DNA from: JALHST01 sp038316335
GTDB taxonomy: Bacteria > Bacteroidota > Bacteroidia > Flavobacteriales > Flavobacteriaceae
Direction: 5' to 3'
Length of the DNA stretch: 64,000 nucleotides
Assembly (NCBI GenBank): GCA_038316335.1
Contig: JBBQAM010000015.1
Location: 11,174 to 75,173 of the forward strand
Each line of letters begins with the position of its first letter. Position 1 is the first letter of the stretch. Below are positions 17,410 to 24,530 of the stretch, piece by piece. The notes below the pieces were generated by a model that was given only the letters and a program-made list of their open reading frames with translations, did no database searches and was not told the DNA's origin. The translations under genes and the position numbers were made by a program.

Positions 17410-18327
17410 ATGAAAAGAAGAAGCTTTATTCAAAAAACAGCTCTTTCAAGTGGCGTAATTTCACTTGGAGGGGCTTTTGGCTTTGCCAAAGACGCATTTG
17501 AAAAAAATGATCCATACCATTTTAACTTAAAATATGCCCCACATTTTGGCATGTTTGAAAACTTGGCAGGAAAAGATCTCATCGACCAACTTAATTTTAT
17601 GGCTGATCAAGGATTTACTGCATTCGAAGATAATGGTATGATGGGGCGGGACACTGCCATGCAGTCTAAAATCGGTGATACCCTGGCCCGTCGCAATATG
17701 ACCATGGGCGTTTTTGTGGTTGATAAAGGGGGCAACTTGGAGAATACACTTGCTTCCGGAAAGCCCGAAAATGTAGCCATTTATTTAGAGGGTTGCAGAA
17801 AAGCAGTCGATGTCGCCAAACGCGTCAATGCCAAATGGATGACCGTTGTTCCTGGAAGTTTCGAAAGAAACCTTCCTATTGGGATTCAGAATGCCAACGT
17901 TATTGAAGCATTACGAAGAGGTGCCGAGATTTTGGAACCCCACGGATTGGTCATGGTTCTCGAACCCCTTTCAGATTCCCCAGATCTTCAATTAAGAACC
18001 TCTGAACAGACCTATTTAATATGCAAAGGCGTAAACAGTCCTTCCTGTAAAATCCTATACGACATTTACCACATGCAGAAAAACGAAGGCCATCTGATCC
18101 ATAATATGGATCTTACATGGGATGAAATCGCTTACGTACAGATAGGTGACAACCCAGGCCGAAAGGAGCCAACAACAGGCGAAATCAACTATAAAAATGT
18201 TTTTAAGTCGATTTACGAAAAAGGCTACCAAGGGGTTTTGGGTATGGAACACGGGAATTCGAAACCCGGAAAGGAGGGTGAACTTGCGGTCATCGCAGCC
18301 TATAAGAAAGAAGATTCTTTTTTATAG
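17410..18327 (+). CDS. Hydroxypyruvate isomerase-like TIM-barrel protein, Tat-exported
   Basis: 305 residues. MKRRSFIQKTALSSGVISLGGAFGFAK is a Tat-type leader (RRSFIQK), so the protein should fold in the cytoplasm and then be exported. The TIM barrel shows family metal-site regions VLEPLSD, LYDIYHMQ, YVQIGDNPGRKEP and GMEHGNS, close to hydroxypyruvate isomerase-like proteins. It follows the small subunit gene by 10 bases, as the third gene of the dehydrogenase operon. It is the second TIM barrel predicted outside the cytoplasm in this island. Reaction inferred to be isomerisation or epimerisation of an oxidised sugar. Confidence 0.84.
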   Translation: MKRRSFIQKTALSSGVISLGGAFGFAKDAFEKNDPYHFNLKYAPHFGMFENLAGKDLIDQLNFMADQGFTAFEDNGMMGRDTAMQSKIGDTLARRNMTMGVFVVDKGGNLENTLASGKPENVAIYLEGCRKAVDVAKRVNAKWMTVVPGSFERNLPIGIQNANVIEALRRGAEILEPHGLVMVLEPLSDSPDLQLRTSEQTYLICKGVNSPSCKILYDIYHMQKNEGHLIHNMDLTWDEIAYVQIGDNPGRKEPTTGEINYKNVFKSIYEKGYQGVLGMEHGNSKPGKEGELAVIAAYKKEDSFL

Positions 18328-18373
18328 TTTGAAACTCATTTTTGTACGAGCAAAACCTTTTTTCAAGCAGTAA

Positions 18374-18392
18374 GCACGGCTGCAAGCCGTGC
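18374..18392 (+). terminator. Hairpin after the dehydrogenase operon
   Basis: GCACGGCT-gca-AGCCGTGC is a perfect 8-bp stem, 46 bases after the stop of the TIM-barrel gene. It is followed by only a short T run (ATTTTAAC), so it is a good but not ideal intrinsic terminator. Confidence 0.65.
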
Positions 18393-18474
18393 ATTTTAAC
18401 GAATATTTGGAGATTTTCGATATACTACACTGCATGCAAGTAAGATATCGGCTACAATAGGCGTTCTTAAGTCT

Positions 18475-18702
18475 ATGCGTCCATATCTCTACGTACTGAT
18501 TGTTTATATCCTATTATTATTGATTTCAAAAACTTGGTACTTTTTTTACAAGAGAAAAAAAGACCTTGAAAAGAGGTCAACGGCAGTGGCCTGGTATTCT
18601 ATTCGCTATTTCTTTACTGAAAAGCATCAATCTTGGCGAAGGGTTGCCCATTCATCTTGGGGAATCGCAGCGGATTATTTTCCAATACTTCGAAGATTCT
18701 AA
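18475..18702 (+). CDS. Possible small membrane protein, 75 aa
   Basis: The reading frame starts with a plausible membrane segment (YVLIVYILLLLISKTWYFFYKRKK) and then has a basic, aromatic-rich tail without recognisable family. It has no clear promoter or ribosome site. It could be a small inner-membrane protein, a decayed remnant or chance. I do not recognise it. Confidence 0.3.
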   Translation: MRPYLYVLIVYILLLLISKTWYFFYKRKKDLEKRSTAVAWYSIRYFFTEKHQSWRRVAHSSWGIAADYFPILRRF

Positions 18703-18846
18703 TTTTTCGATTCACTAAATCCTTCCTTATTCAACACAGGAATTATTTCTGATTATTTATTTGGATTTATTTTTAAATAATTTAAAATTAACGTAATCTT
18801 TTTATGACTTTAGAACGTAAATAAAGTATTCATCCTCTTTTTGAAC

Positions 18847-18930
18847 ATGGACAATTACATTATAATTCTACTTATCTATGTCGCGGCTATGATTTTTTCA
18901 AGCGCATTAAGGCCTTATTTTCGCAAATAG
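18847..18930 (+). CDS. Possible 27-aa single-span membrane peptide
   Basis: ATG 18847 to TAG 18930 encodes MDNYIIILLIYVAAMIFS and a basic end LRPYFRK, a textbook single membrane span with positive inside tail. An AT-rich stretch precedes it. The gap around it (18,703-18,846 and 18,931-19,089) holds nothing else I recognise. Coding is a guess based on composition. Confidence 0.3.
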   Translation: MDNYIIILLIYVAAMIFSSALRPYFRK

Positions 18931-19089
18931 GCAGTTATTTTGTCCTTCATATCCCCTTTCTACTAATTTAAGCTGGCTGTTATTATGCGCTTTTGCAAAG
19001 TGTCAAGTCATTGTCGAAGTTTTCAAGCTAGTGCAGCATTTGTTTCATAGAACCCACACTATTAATCTCAGCCACGTTGGTTCTTCCTG

Positions 19090-19120
19090 AAAAAACAAAC
19101 CCCGGCCATTGACCAGGGTT
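19090..19120 (-). terminator. Rho-independent terminator after nrdA
   Basis: The minus strand reads AACCCTGG-tcaat-GGCCGGGGTT followed by a T-rich tail (GTTTTTTC). The stem is strong with one imperfection. It lies 26 bases after the nrdA stop. Confidence 0.88.
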
Positions 19121-19145
19121 CTTTGGTAATAAACACTACTTAAAC

Positions 19146-21629
19146 TTAAGACCCGCACATCAAACAGTCATCATCTGCCTGACCTTCCTTGGCCCTTTCG
19201 ATCATGGCCTTCATTTCGGCTGGCGTCATGGGTTGAACGTCGATTTCTTGAATCTCGGTGGTTGGCCTTACTTCCATGGTTTTCGCCAATACCGGATCCG
19301 GTAAGGTTGCAGCAGCCATTTCGGCCTCTGCTGCCACGCTAATAGGGACCTCTTTTTTCTTGGTATTGTCAAGGGTAAACTTAATGGCATCTACGGCAGC
19401 TTTGGTGCGCAGATAATACATTCCCGTTTTAAGACCGCTCTTCCACGCATAAAAGTGCATCGAAGTCAACTTGGCATAGTTCGCGTTTTCCATGAACAGG
19501 TTCAATGATTGGCTCTGATCAATAAAATAACCCCGCTGCCTGCTCATATCGATGATGTCTTTCATACTAAGTTCCCAGACCGTTTTATAGAGCTCCCTGA
19601 TATCCTGGGGAATGGTTTCAATATGTTGAATAGAGCCATTCGCACGCATCAATTCCTGCTTCATATTTTCATTCCAGAGCCCCAAGTTGACCAAATCCTC
19701 CAACAAATGCTTGTTCACTACTATAAATTCGCCCGAAAGCACCCTACGGGTGTATATATTAGAGGTATATGGCTCAAAACATTCATTGTTACCCAATATC
19801 TGTGAAGTAGAAGCCGTAGGCATGGGTGCTACCAAAAGGGAGTTTCTAACGCCGTTTTTCATAACATCCTTACGTAATTTATCCCAATCCCATCGTCCTG
19901 AGAGTTCCTCATCGTTGATTCCCCAAAGATTGTGTTGAAATTCACCATTTGAAATAGGAGATCCCTTGTAGGTCGAATACGGCCCTTCTTCCTTGGCAGC
20001 TTCCATTGAGGCAGTGACAGCAGCGTAATACAAGGTCTCAAAAATCTCCTGATTCAGCTTTTTAGCTTCATCGCTCGTAAAAGGTAATCGCAACAAGATA
20101 AAAGCATCGGCCAGCCCTTGTACTCCAAGGCCTATGGGCCTATGCCTCATATTTGAGTTTTCGGCTTCTTTGACAGGATAATAATTTCTATCGATTACAC
20201 GATTTAAATTCTTGGTGACCCGTTTGGTGACCTTAAAGAGTTCCTTATGGTCGAATTCGCCATTTTTAATAAACATGGGCAAGGCAATAGAGGCCAAATT
20301 GCACACCGCTACTTCATCTGAAGAAGTATACTCCATTATCTCGGTACACAGGTTTGAAGATCGAATGGTCCCAAGGTTCTTTTGATTGCTCTTTCGATTG
20401 GCAGCGTCTTTGTATAACATATACGGGGTTCCGGTCTCGATTTGCGATTCCAAGATCTTTTCCCAAAGCTCCCTAGCCTTAACGGTCTTTCTCCCTTTTT
20501 CCTTGGCCTCATACCCAAGGTACAGTTCCTCGAATGCTTCTCCGTGATTGGTGAAGAGTCCAGGGCATTCATTGGGACACATCAGGGTCCATTCCTCATT
20601 GGCCTCTACCCGTTTCATAAACAGGTCTGGGATCCACATTGCATAGAACAAATCCCGTGCCCTCATTTCTTCTTTCCCGTGATTTTTTTTCAAATCTAGG
20701 AATTCATAAATGTCTGCATGCCAAGGTTCTATATAAATGGCAAAGCTTCCTTTTCTTTTTCCGCCTCCTTGGTCTACATAGCGGGCGGTATCATTGAAAA
20801 CCTGCAGCATGGGGACTATGCCGTTGGAAGTGCCATTCGTGCCGGCGATATAGGATCCAGTCGCCCTAATATTATGAATAGAGAGACCGATACCGCCTGC
20901 AGATTGTGAGATTTTCGCAGTCTGCTTGAGCGTGTCATAGATGCCATCTATACTATCATCTTTCATTGCCAAAAGAAAGCAGGAAGACATCTGTGGTTTG
21001 GGGGTACCTGAATTAAAAAGTGTAGGTGTTGCATGGGTGAAATATTTTTTTGACATCAGCTCATAGGTCTCAATGGCCGAATCTATATCATTCAAATGTA
21101 TCCCGACGGCCACACGCATCAACATATGCTGGGGCCGTTCGACGATATTTCCGTTTAGTTTTAGCAAATAAGAGCGTTCCAATGTTTTAAAACCGAAATA
21201 ATCGTAGCCAAAATCACGGTTGTAAATGATGGTCGAATCAAGGGTTTCGGCATTATCTGCGATTACCTTGTAAACCTCATCGGACAACAACGGGGCCTTC
21301 TTATTCGTTCTAGGGTTAACATACTCATAAAGATCCTTCATCGTCTCGGAAAAGGACTTCTTCGTATTCTTATGCAAATTCGATACAGAGATGCGCGCAG
21401 CTAATTTTGCATAGTCAGGATGTGCGGTAGTCATTGTGGCGGATATCTCAGCGGCCAAATTATCGAGTTCCGAGGTGGTAACCCCATCATACAAGCCCTC
21501 GATTACGCGCATGGTCACCTTTAATGGATCGACAAGTCCATTAAGGCCGTAGCACAATTTACGAACCCTGGCAGTAATTTTGTCGAACATTATGAGTTCT
21601 TTTCTACCATCTCTTTTTATTACATACAT
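19146..21629 (-). CDS. nrdA: Ribonucleoside-diphosphate reductase, large (alpha) subunit, class I
   Basis: 827 residues. Order: an N-terminal ATP-cone (about 1-90, MYVIKRDGRKELIMFDKITA), then the barrel with SSCFLLAMKDDSIDGIY, SAGGIGLSIHNIR, the active-site loop SSNLCTEIMEYTS (N-C-E), and APMPTASTSQILGNNECFEP. The tail ends CLMCGS, the redox-active Cys pair that recharges the active site. A Pro/Glu-rich linker of about 70 residues connects this tail to the barrel. It reduces NDPs to dNDPs with NrdB, encoded 113 bases upstream on the same strand. A strong terminator follows. Confidence 0.97.
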   Translation of the reverse strand: MYVIKRDGRKELIMFDKITARVRKLCYGLNGLVDPLKVTMRVIEGLYDGVTTSELDNLAAEISATMTTAHPDYAKLAARISVSNLHKNTKKSFSETMKDLYEYVNPRTNKKAPLLSDEVYKVIADNAETLDSTIIYNRDFGYDYFGFKTLERSYLLKLNGNIVERPQHMLMRVAVGIHLNDIDSAIETYELMSKKYFTHATPTLFNSGTPKPQMSSCFLLAMKDDSIDGIYDTLKQTAKISQSAGGIGLSIHNIRATGSYIAGTNGTSNGIVPMLQVFNDTARYVDQGGGKRKGSFAIYIEPWHADIYEFLDLKKNHGKEEMRARDLFYAMWIPDLFMKRVEANEEWTLMCPNECPGLFTNHGEAFEELYLGYEAKEKGRKTVKARELWEKILESQIETGTPYMLYKDAANRKSNQKNLGTIRSSNLCTEIMEYTSSDEVAVCNLASIALPMFIKNGEFDHKELFKVTKRVTKNLNRVIDRNYYPVKEAENSNMRHRPIGLGVQGLADAFILLRLPFTSDEAKKLNQEIFETLYYAAVTASMEAAKEEGPYSTYKGSPISNGEFQHNLWGINDEELSGRWDWDKLRKDVMKNGVRNSLLVAPMPTASTSQILGNNECFEPYTSNIYTRRVLSGEFIVVNKHLLEDLVNLGLWNENMKQELMRANGSIQHIETIPQDIRELYKTVWELSMKDIIDMSRQRGYFIDQSQSLNLFMENANYAKLTSMHFYAWKSGLKTGMYYLRTKAAVDAIKFTLDNTKKKEVPISVAAEAEMAAATLPDPVLAKTMEVRPTTEIQEIDVQPMTPAEMKAMIERAKEGQADDDCLMCGS

Positions 21630-21743
21630 ATTGCTACAATTATTTTAGTGAAACCTTGGTTGGGGCCAGAGCACGTTCGCGACCTGGCGTTATTTATTTT
21701 AGGCAATGATCCCCTGGAAAATAAGGGGTATTCGGGATTTTAT

Positions 21744-22730
21744 CTAGAAATCGGCGTCAAAACTGATTTTTTGCGCGTCTTCGTCCTTTTCCTTGTTGAG
21801 TACTCCTGCTTTTTGATATTCGGACACGCGTTTTTCAAAGAAATTAGTTTTCCCCTGAAGGGAAATCATGTCCATAAAATCGAAAGGATTCGTCGCATTA
21901 TACACTCGGTCGCATTCAAGTTCGACTAATAATCGGTCGGTAACGAATTCTAGGTATTGTGTCATCAGTTTAGAATTCATTCCGATTAGACTCGCCGGCA
22001 ACGATTCGGTAATGAACTCCCGTTCAATATCCAAGGCATTGGTCAAAATTTCAGTAATACGTGCTTTGGGCACTTTATTGAAAAGATGTTTATTATGAAG
22101 ATGTACGGCATAGTCACAATGCATGCCCTCATCCCTTGAAATCAGCTCGTTCGAAAAGGTAAGCCCCGGCATCAAGCCTCTTTTCTTAAGCCAAAATATA
22201 GAGCAAAAAGCACCGGAAAAGAAAATACCCTCAACGGCGGCAAAGGCTATCAATCGCTCGGCAAAACTTGGGGATTCGATCCAGTTTAAGGCCCAATCAG
22301 CCTTTTTCTTGATGGCAGGAAAGTTCTCTAAGGCTTTAAATAGAATTCCTTTTTCCTTTTCATCCTTGACATACGTGTCTATCAGTAATGAATACGTTTC
22401 CGAGTGGATGTTCTCCATCATAATCTGAAAACCGTAGAAAAATTTTGCTTCGGCATATTGCACTTCACTTACAAAATTCTCGGCCAAATTCTCGTTCACA
22501 ATACCGTCGGAAGCAGCAAAAAACGCCAATATGTGCTTTATGAAATAACGCTCGTCATCATTGAGTTTGTTATTCCAATCATTGAGGTCTTCATGTAAAT
22601 CGATTTCCTCCGCTGTCCAAAAACATGCCTCGCACTTTTTGTACCATTCCCAAAGATCATGATGCTTGATGGGAAAAATCACAAAGCGGTCATCATTTGC
22701 TTCCAGGATAGGCTCTAAGGCTGCGGACAT
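21744..22730 (-). CDS. nrdB: Ribonucleoside-diphosphate reductase, small (beta) subunit, class I
   Basis: 328 residues. The di-metal site and radical Tyr can be seen: Asp75 in AASDGIV, Glu106 and His109 with Tyr113 in ENIHSETYS, and later EGIFFSG and RDEGMHC for the remaining ligands. The presence of Tyr113 indicates a tyrosyl-radical enzyme (class Ia/b type) and not a radical-less or Phe-substituted variant. It lies upstream of nrdA in one transcript, the reverse of the E. coli order but usual in Bacteroidota. Confidence 0.97.
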   Translation of the reverse strand: MSAALEPILEANDDRFVIFPIKHHDLWEWYKKCEACFWTAEEIDLHEDLNDWNNKLNDDERYFIKHILAFFAASDGIVNENLAENFVSEVQYAEAKFFYGFQIMMENIHSETYSLLIDTYVKDEKEKGILFKALENFPAIKKKADWALNWIESPSFAERLIAFAAVEGIFFSGAFCSIFWLKKRGLMPGLTFSNELISRDEGMHCDYAVHLHNKHLFNKVPKARITEILTNALDIEREFITESLPASLIGMNSKLMTQYLEFVTDRLLVELECDRVYNATNPFDFMDMISLQGKTNFFEKRVSEYQKAGVLNKEKDEDAQKISFDADF

Positions 22731-23129
22731 AGTGTACTTGAATTTAAAATATTAGTGTTTTAAGATAATTGCGTATAATTACCTTCTCGTTGGGATTAAC
22801 AAAGATGGAAAAATGAAAGGGATCTTAAAAGCCCGATAGGGCAATAAGAATACAAAGTTTTTAACATACCATGTTGAAATGTGCGCTGGCTCGTGATGTT
22901 TATTGCCCTTAAGAAATACTTGCAATCTGTATAAGAATTTTGAGATAAAAAATAAACCAACAAGTATGTTTTAAAATACTTTTTGGTTTAAAAATATATT
23001 GATGTTAAAAATTTGGGGGGCTATAAAATTAAGCGACCATATCGTATGTCATTTACCCGCTTTTTAATTAAGTCAATGCTATCATAACTGGTTGACTATG
23101 GTTGTCATTAAAAACAAGAATGCCATTTA
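22731..23129. promoter_or_regulatory. nrdB leader and gene-free gap
   Basis: No gene is seen here. CATCTTTG on minus (22800-22807) differs from TAnnTTTG at one base and would give a leader of about 65 bases for nrdB. A short GCCC-gata-GGGC hairpin lies at 22831-22842. I see no recognisable NrdR box pair or riboswitch. The rest is AT-rich without structure I can name. Confidence 0.35.
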
Positions 23130-23390
23130 TTAATTGAATACCGTCGATTTAATCAACGATGTCTTCACTGTTTTAGAATCACAATTTATTTCGTCGATAT
23201 CTTTTTTGGCTAATTCTATTGCTTTCTTGAATTCCGCTTGATTGGCTGGGAGAAAACAGTCTGTCATTCCTTCAAATGTTTCAAAATAAGCAACAGCAGC
23301 ATTTTTATACGAATTGCCCGTTGTTGTATTTGGGACGTTACTATAAACCGTACCCGCATTGGCCAAATTGTTTGCTCGGTAATTACTTAT
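23130..23390 (-). pseudogene. N-terminally truncated remnant of a small secreted protein (or short hypothetical gene)
   Basis: The frame is closed by TGA just above 23390 and has no ATG before Met in EGMTDCF; only a TTG at 23366 is available. The translation (NSYKNAAVAYFETFEGMTDCF... then EFKKAIELAKKDIDEINC) looks like a real helical protein tail with two Cys, of a kind seen in small flavobacterial exported proteins. The expected signal sequence is absent. I read it as a gene that lost its N-terminus; a TTG-started short gene is possible. Confidence 0.4.
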
Positions 23391-23424
23391 TCAACTTCTA
23401 CTGTTATTTAATAGATTATCCGAC

Positions 23425-23432
23425 CAAAAATA
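23425..23432 (-). promoter_or_regulatory. Isolated -7 element before the truncated gene
   Basis: Minus strand TATTTTTG, a perfect TAnnTTTG match, about 35 bases upstream of the open part of the truncated frame. No good -33 is seen. In AT-rich DNA a chance match is possible. Confidence 0.3.
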
Positions 23433-23535
23433 GAATTAGTACAAGGGTGTTTTAATTCAATTTATTTACTATTCTATGCCGAGAATAGCGCTCCATAATC
23501 AATTCATTGTCCATGGTCTATTTGAACTATTTGTT

Positions 23536-23664
23536 CTATCGTTGAAAATAACCCGAAACCAAAGCAGTCATAATCATAAACAAGGCTAAAAAAATTATAG
23601 CCACAAAAACCAACAATGTGCCGTCAATTTTTCTTGGCATTTCCTTTTCTAATTTTGAATTCAT
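23536..23664 (-). CDS. 42-aa single-span membrane protein
   Basis: ATG 23664 to TAG 23536. The sequence begins MNSKLEKEMPRKIDGT, a charged head, followed by a strong membrane span LLVFVAIIFLALFMIMTALV and a short end SGYFQR. It starts 25 bases after the stop of the 143-aa secreted protein on the same strand, so it is likely the last gene of a small operon. No family recognised. The charged-head plus single-span design resembles small membrane regulators, but this is only an impression. Confidence 0.5.
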   Translation of the reverse strand: MNSKLEKEMPRKIDGTLLVFVAIIFLALFMIMTALVSGYFQR

Positions 23665-23689
23665 CTTTTATTTTTTTAATCAATTTGAG

Positions 23690-24121
23690 TTAGGTTTTAA
23701 TTATCAATTCTCCATGCTTAGCCGTTACTATTTTCGCTTTGATCTTCCCAATATCAAATCGCATCCCGGGAAGAAGGTTTTTACTAGCCAAATAATGTTC
23801 CCCTGGAAAAAATAATTTCTCGGTATTCATAATAATGGTAGAGTTCTTCACTGGTACAATTGCGTCATGAAGTATTTCATATTTGCCATTGAATTGACCG
23901 ATATAGAATTCGCTTAATGGGTATAGCGCTGAGAGTTGCGACTCATTCAACTTTTCAAAATCGGTGTACAGTACCAAATGCTTGACAACATCTGATTTGA
24001 GATCCATGACGAGTACCACTTTGGACTTTTTCGTACTAAACGCCTGCGCGTGAGAAATGCTGATTGTCAAAAGCAGTGCACATAAAATATAGTGTCTTTT
24101 GCGCGGTACGGGCTTAGTCAT
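23690..24121 (-). CDS. Hypothetical exported protein, 143 aa
   Basis: Starts MTKPVPRKRHYILCALLLTI and continues to SHAQAF, a plausible signal peptide cut after AQA. The mature part is predicted mostly beta (KVVLVMDLKSD, STIIMNTEKLFFPGEHYL). No Cys in the mature part and no recognisable motif. It lies between a 77-aa lipoprotein (62 bases upstream) and the 42-aa membrane protein (25 bases downstream). Function unknown; the neighbourhood suggests an envelope role. Confidence 0.6.
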   Translation of the reverse strand: MTKPVPRKRHYILCALLLTISISHAQAFSTKKSKVVLVMDLKSDVVKHLVLYTDFEKLNESQLSALYPLSEFYIGQFNGKYEILHDAIVPVKNSTIIMNTEKLFFPGEHYLASKNLLPGMRFDIGKIKAKIVTAKHGELIIKT

Positions 24122-24183
24122 AAGTTTTGATAGTTAAAGGTGTCATTCCCCCAATAAGAATATATCACGCAATTGTCCCAAGA

Positions 24184-24417
24184 CTATTCCAGAACGGGTA
24201 ATTTGGAGACCGCAAGAGTTGAATCGCTTTCTACTAGAGTAGCGTCGGTTTCTATTTGACCATCATCCAAACGGCCATCTTCTGACGGTGGTATAGGTAC
24301 TTCCAAGCATCCAAATCCGGAACCAGCTAGGCAATCTTCAATTGCTTCTTTTGAACAAGCATTTATAGCAATAAAAACGATGATACAACCGAGGATTAAA
24401 AAAAGTTTTGTTTTCAT
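24184..24417 (-). CDS. Small lipoprotein, 77 aa
   Basis: From ATG 24417; the longer frame begins with a non-coding-looking leader and I reject it. MKTKLFLILGCIIVFIAINACSKE has a lipobox AINAC (Cys21). The mature part is short and acidic, with CLAGSGFGCLE and a run rich in Asp/Glu/Thr. No family recognised. A -7 box and direct repeat lie just upstream, and the HTCS regulator gene lies beyond them, so this may be a regulated envelope gene. Confidence 0.6.
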   Translation of the reverse strand: MKTKLFLILGCIIVFIAINACSKEAIEDCLAGSGFGCLEVPIPPSEDGRLDDGQIETDATLVESDSTLAVSKLPVLE

Positions 24418-24453
24418 AATATTATATTTTAAGATTAATACTGATACTTGAGC

Positions 24454-24518
24454 CAAAACTATGTTATCAAATGATGTATTGATGCTACGTATGTAACCAA
24501 GTATGCAAGAGATGTAAC
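24454..24518 (-). promoter_or_regulatory. Promoter with 21-base-period direct repeat before the 77-aa lipoprotein
   Basis: Minus strand TAGTTTTG (24454-24461) is a perfect -7 match, 36 bases before the ATG. Upstream lie two copies of GTTACAT (24512-24518 and 24491-24497) whose starts are 21 bases apart, two helical turns, so both would face the same side. Their place just above the -33 region fits an activator site. AraC-type and LytTR-type regulators bind such direct repeats, and an AraC-ended HTCS is encoded next door. Confidence 0.5.
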
Positions 24519-24530
24519 ATTGATTTTAAC

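Noticed and set aside
22831..22842. GCCC-gata-GGGC hairpin as a terminator or riboswitch in front of nrdB
   Set aside because: Stem of only four pairs and no conserved riboswitch core visible.
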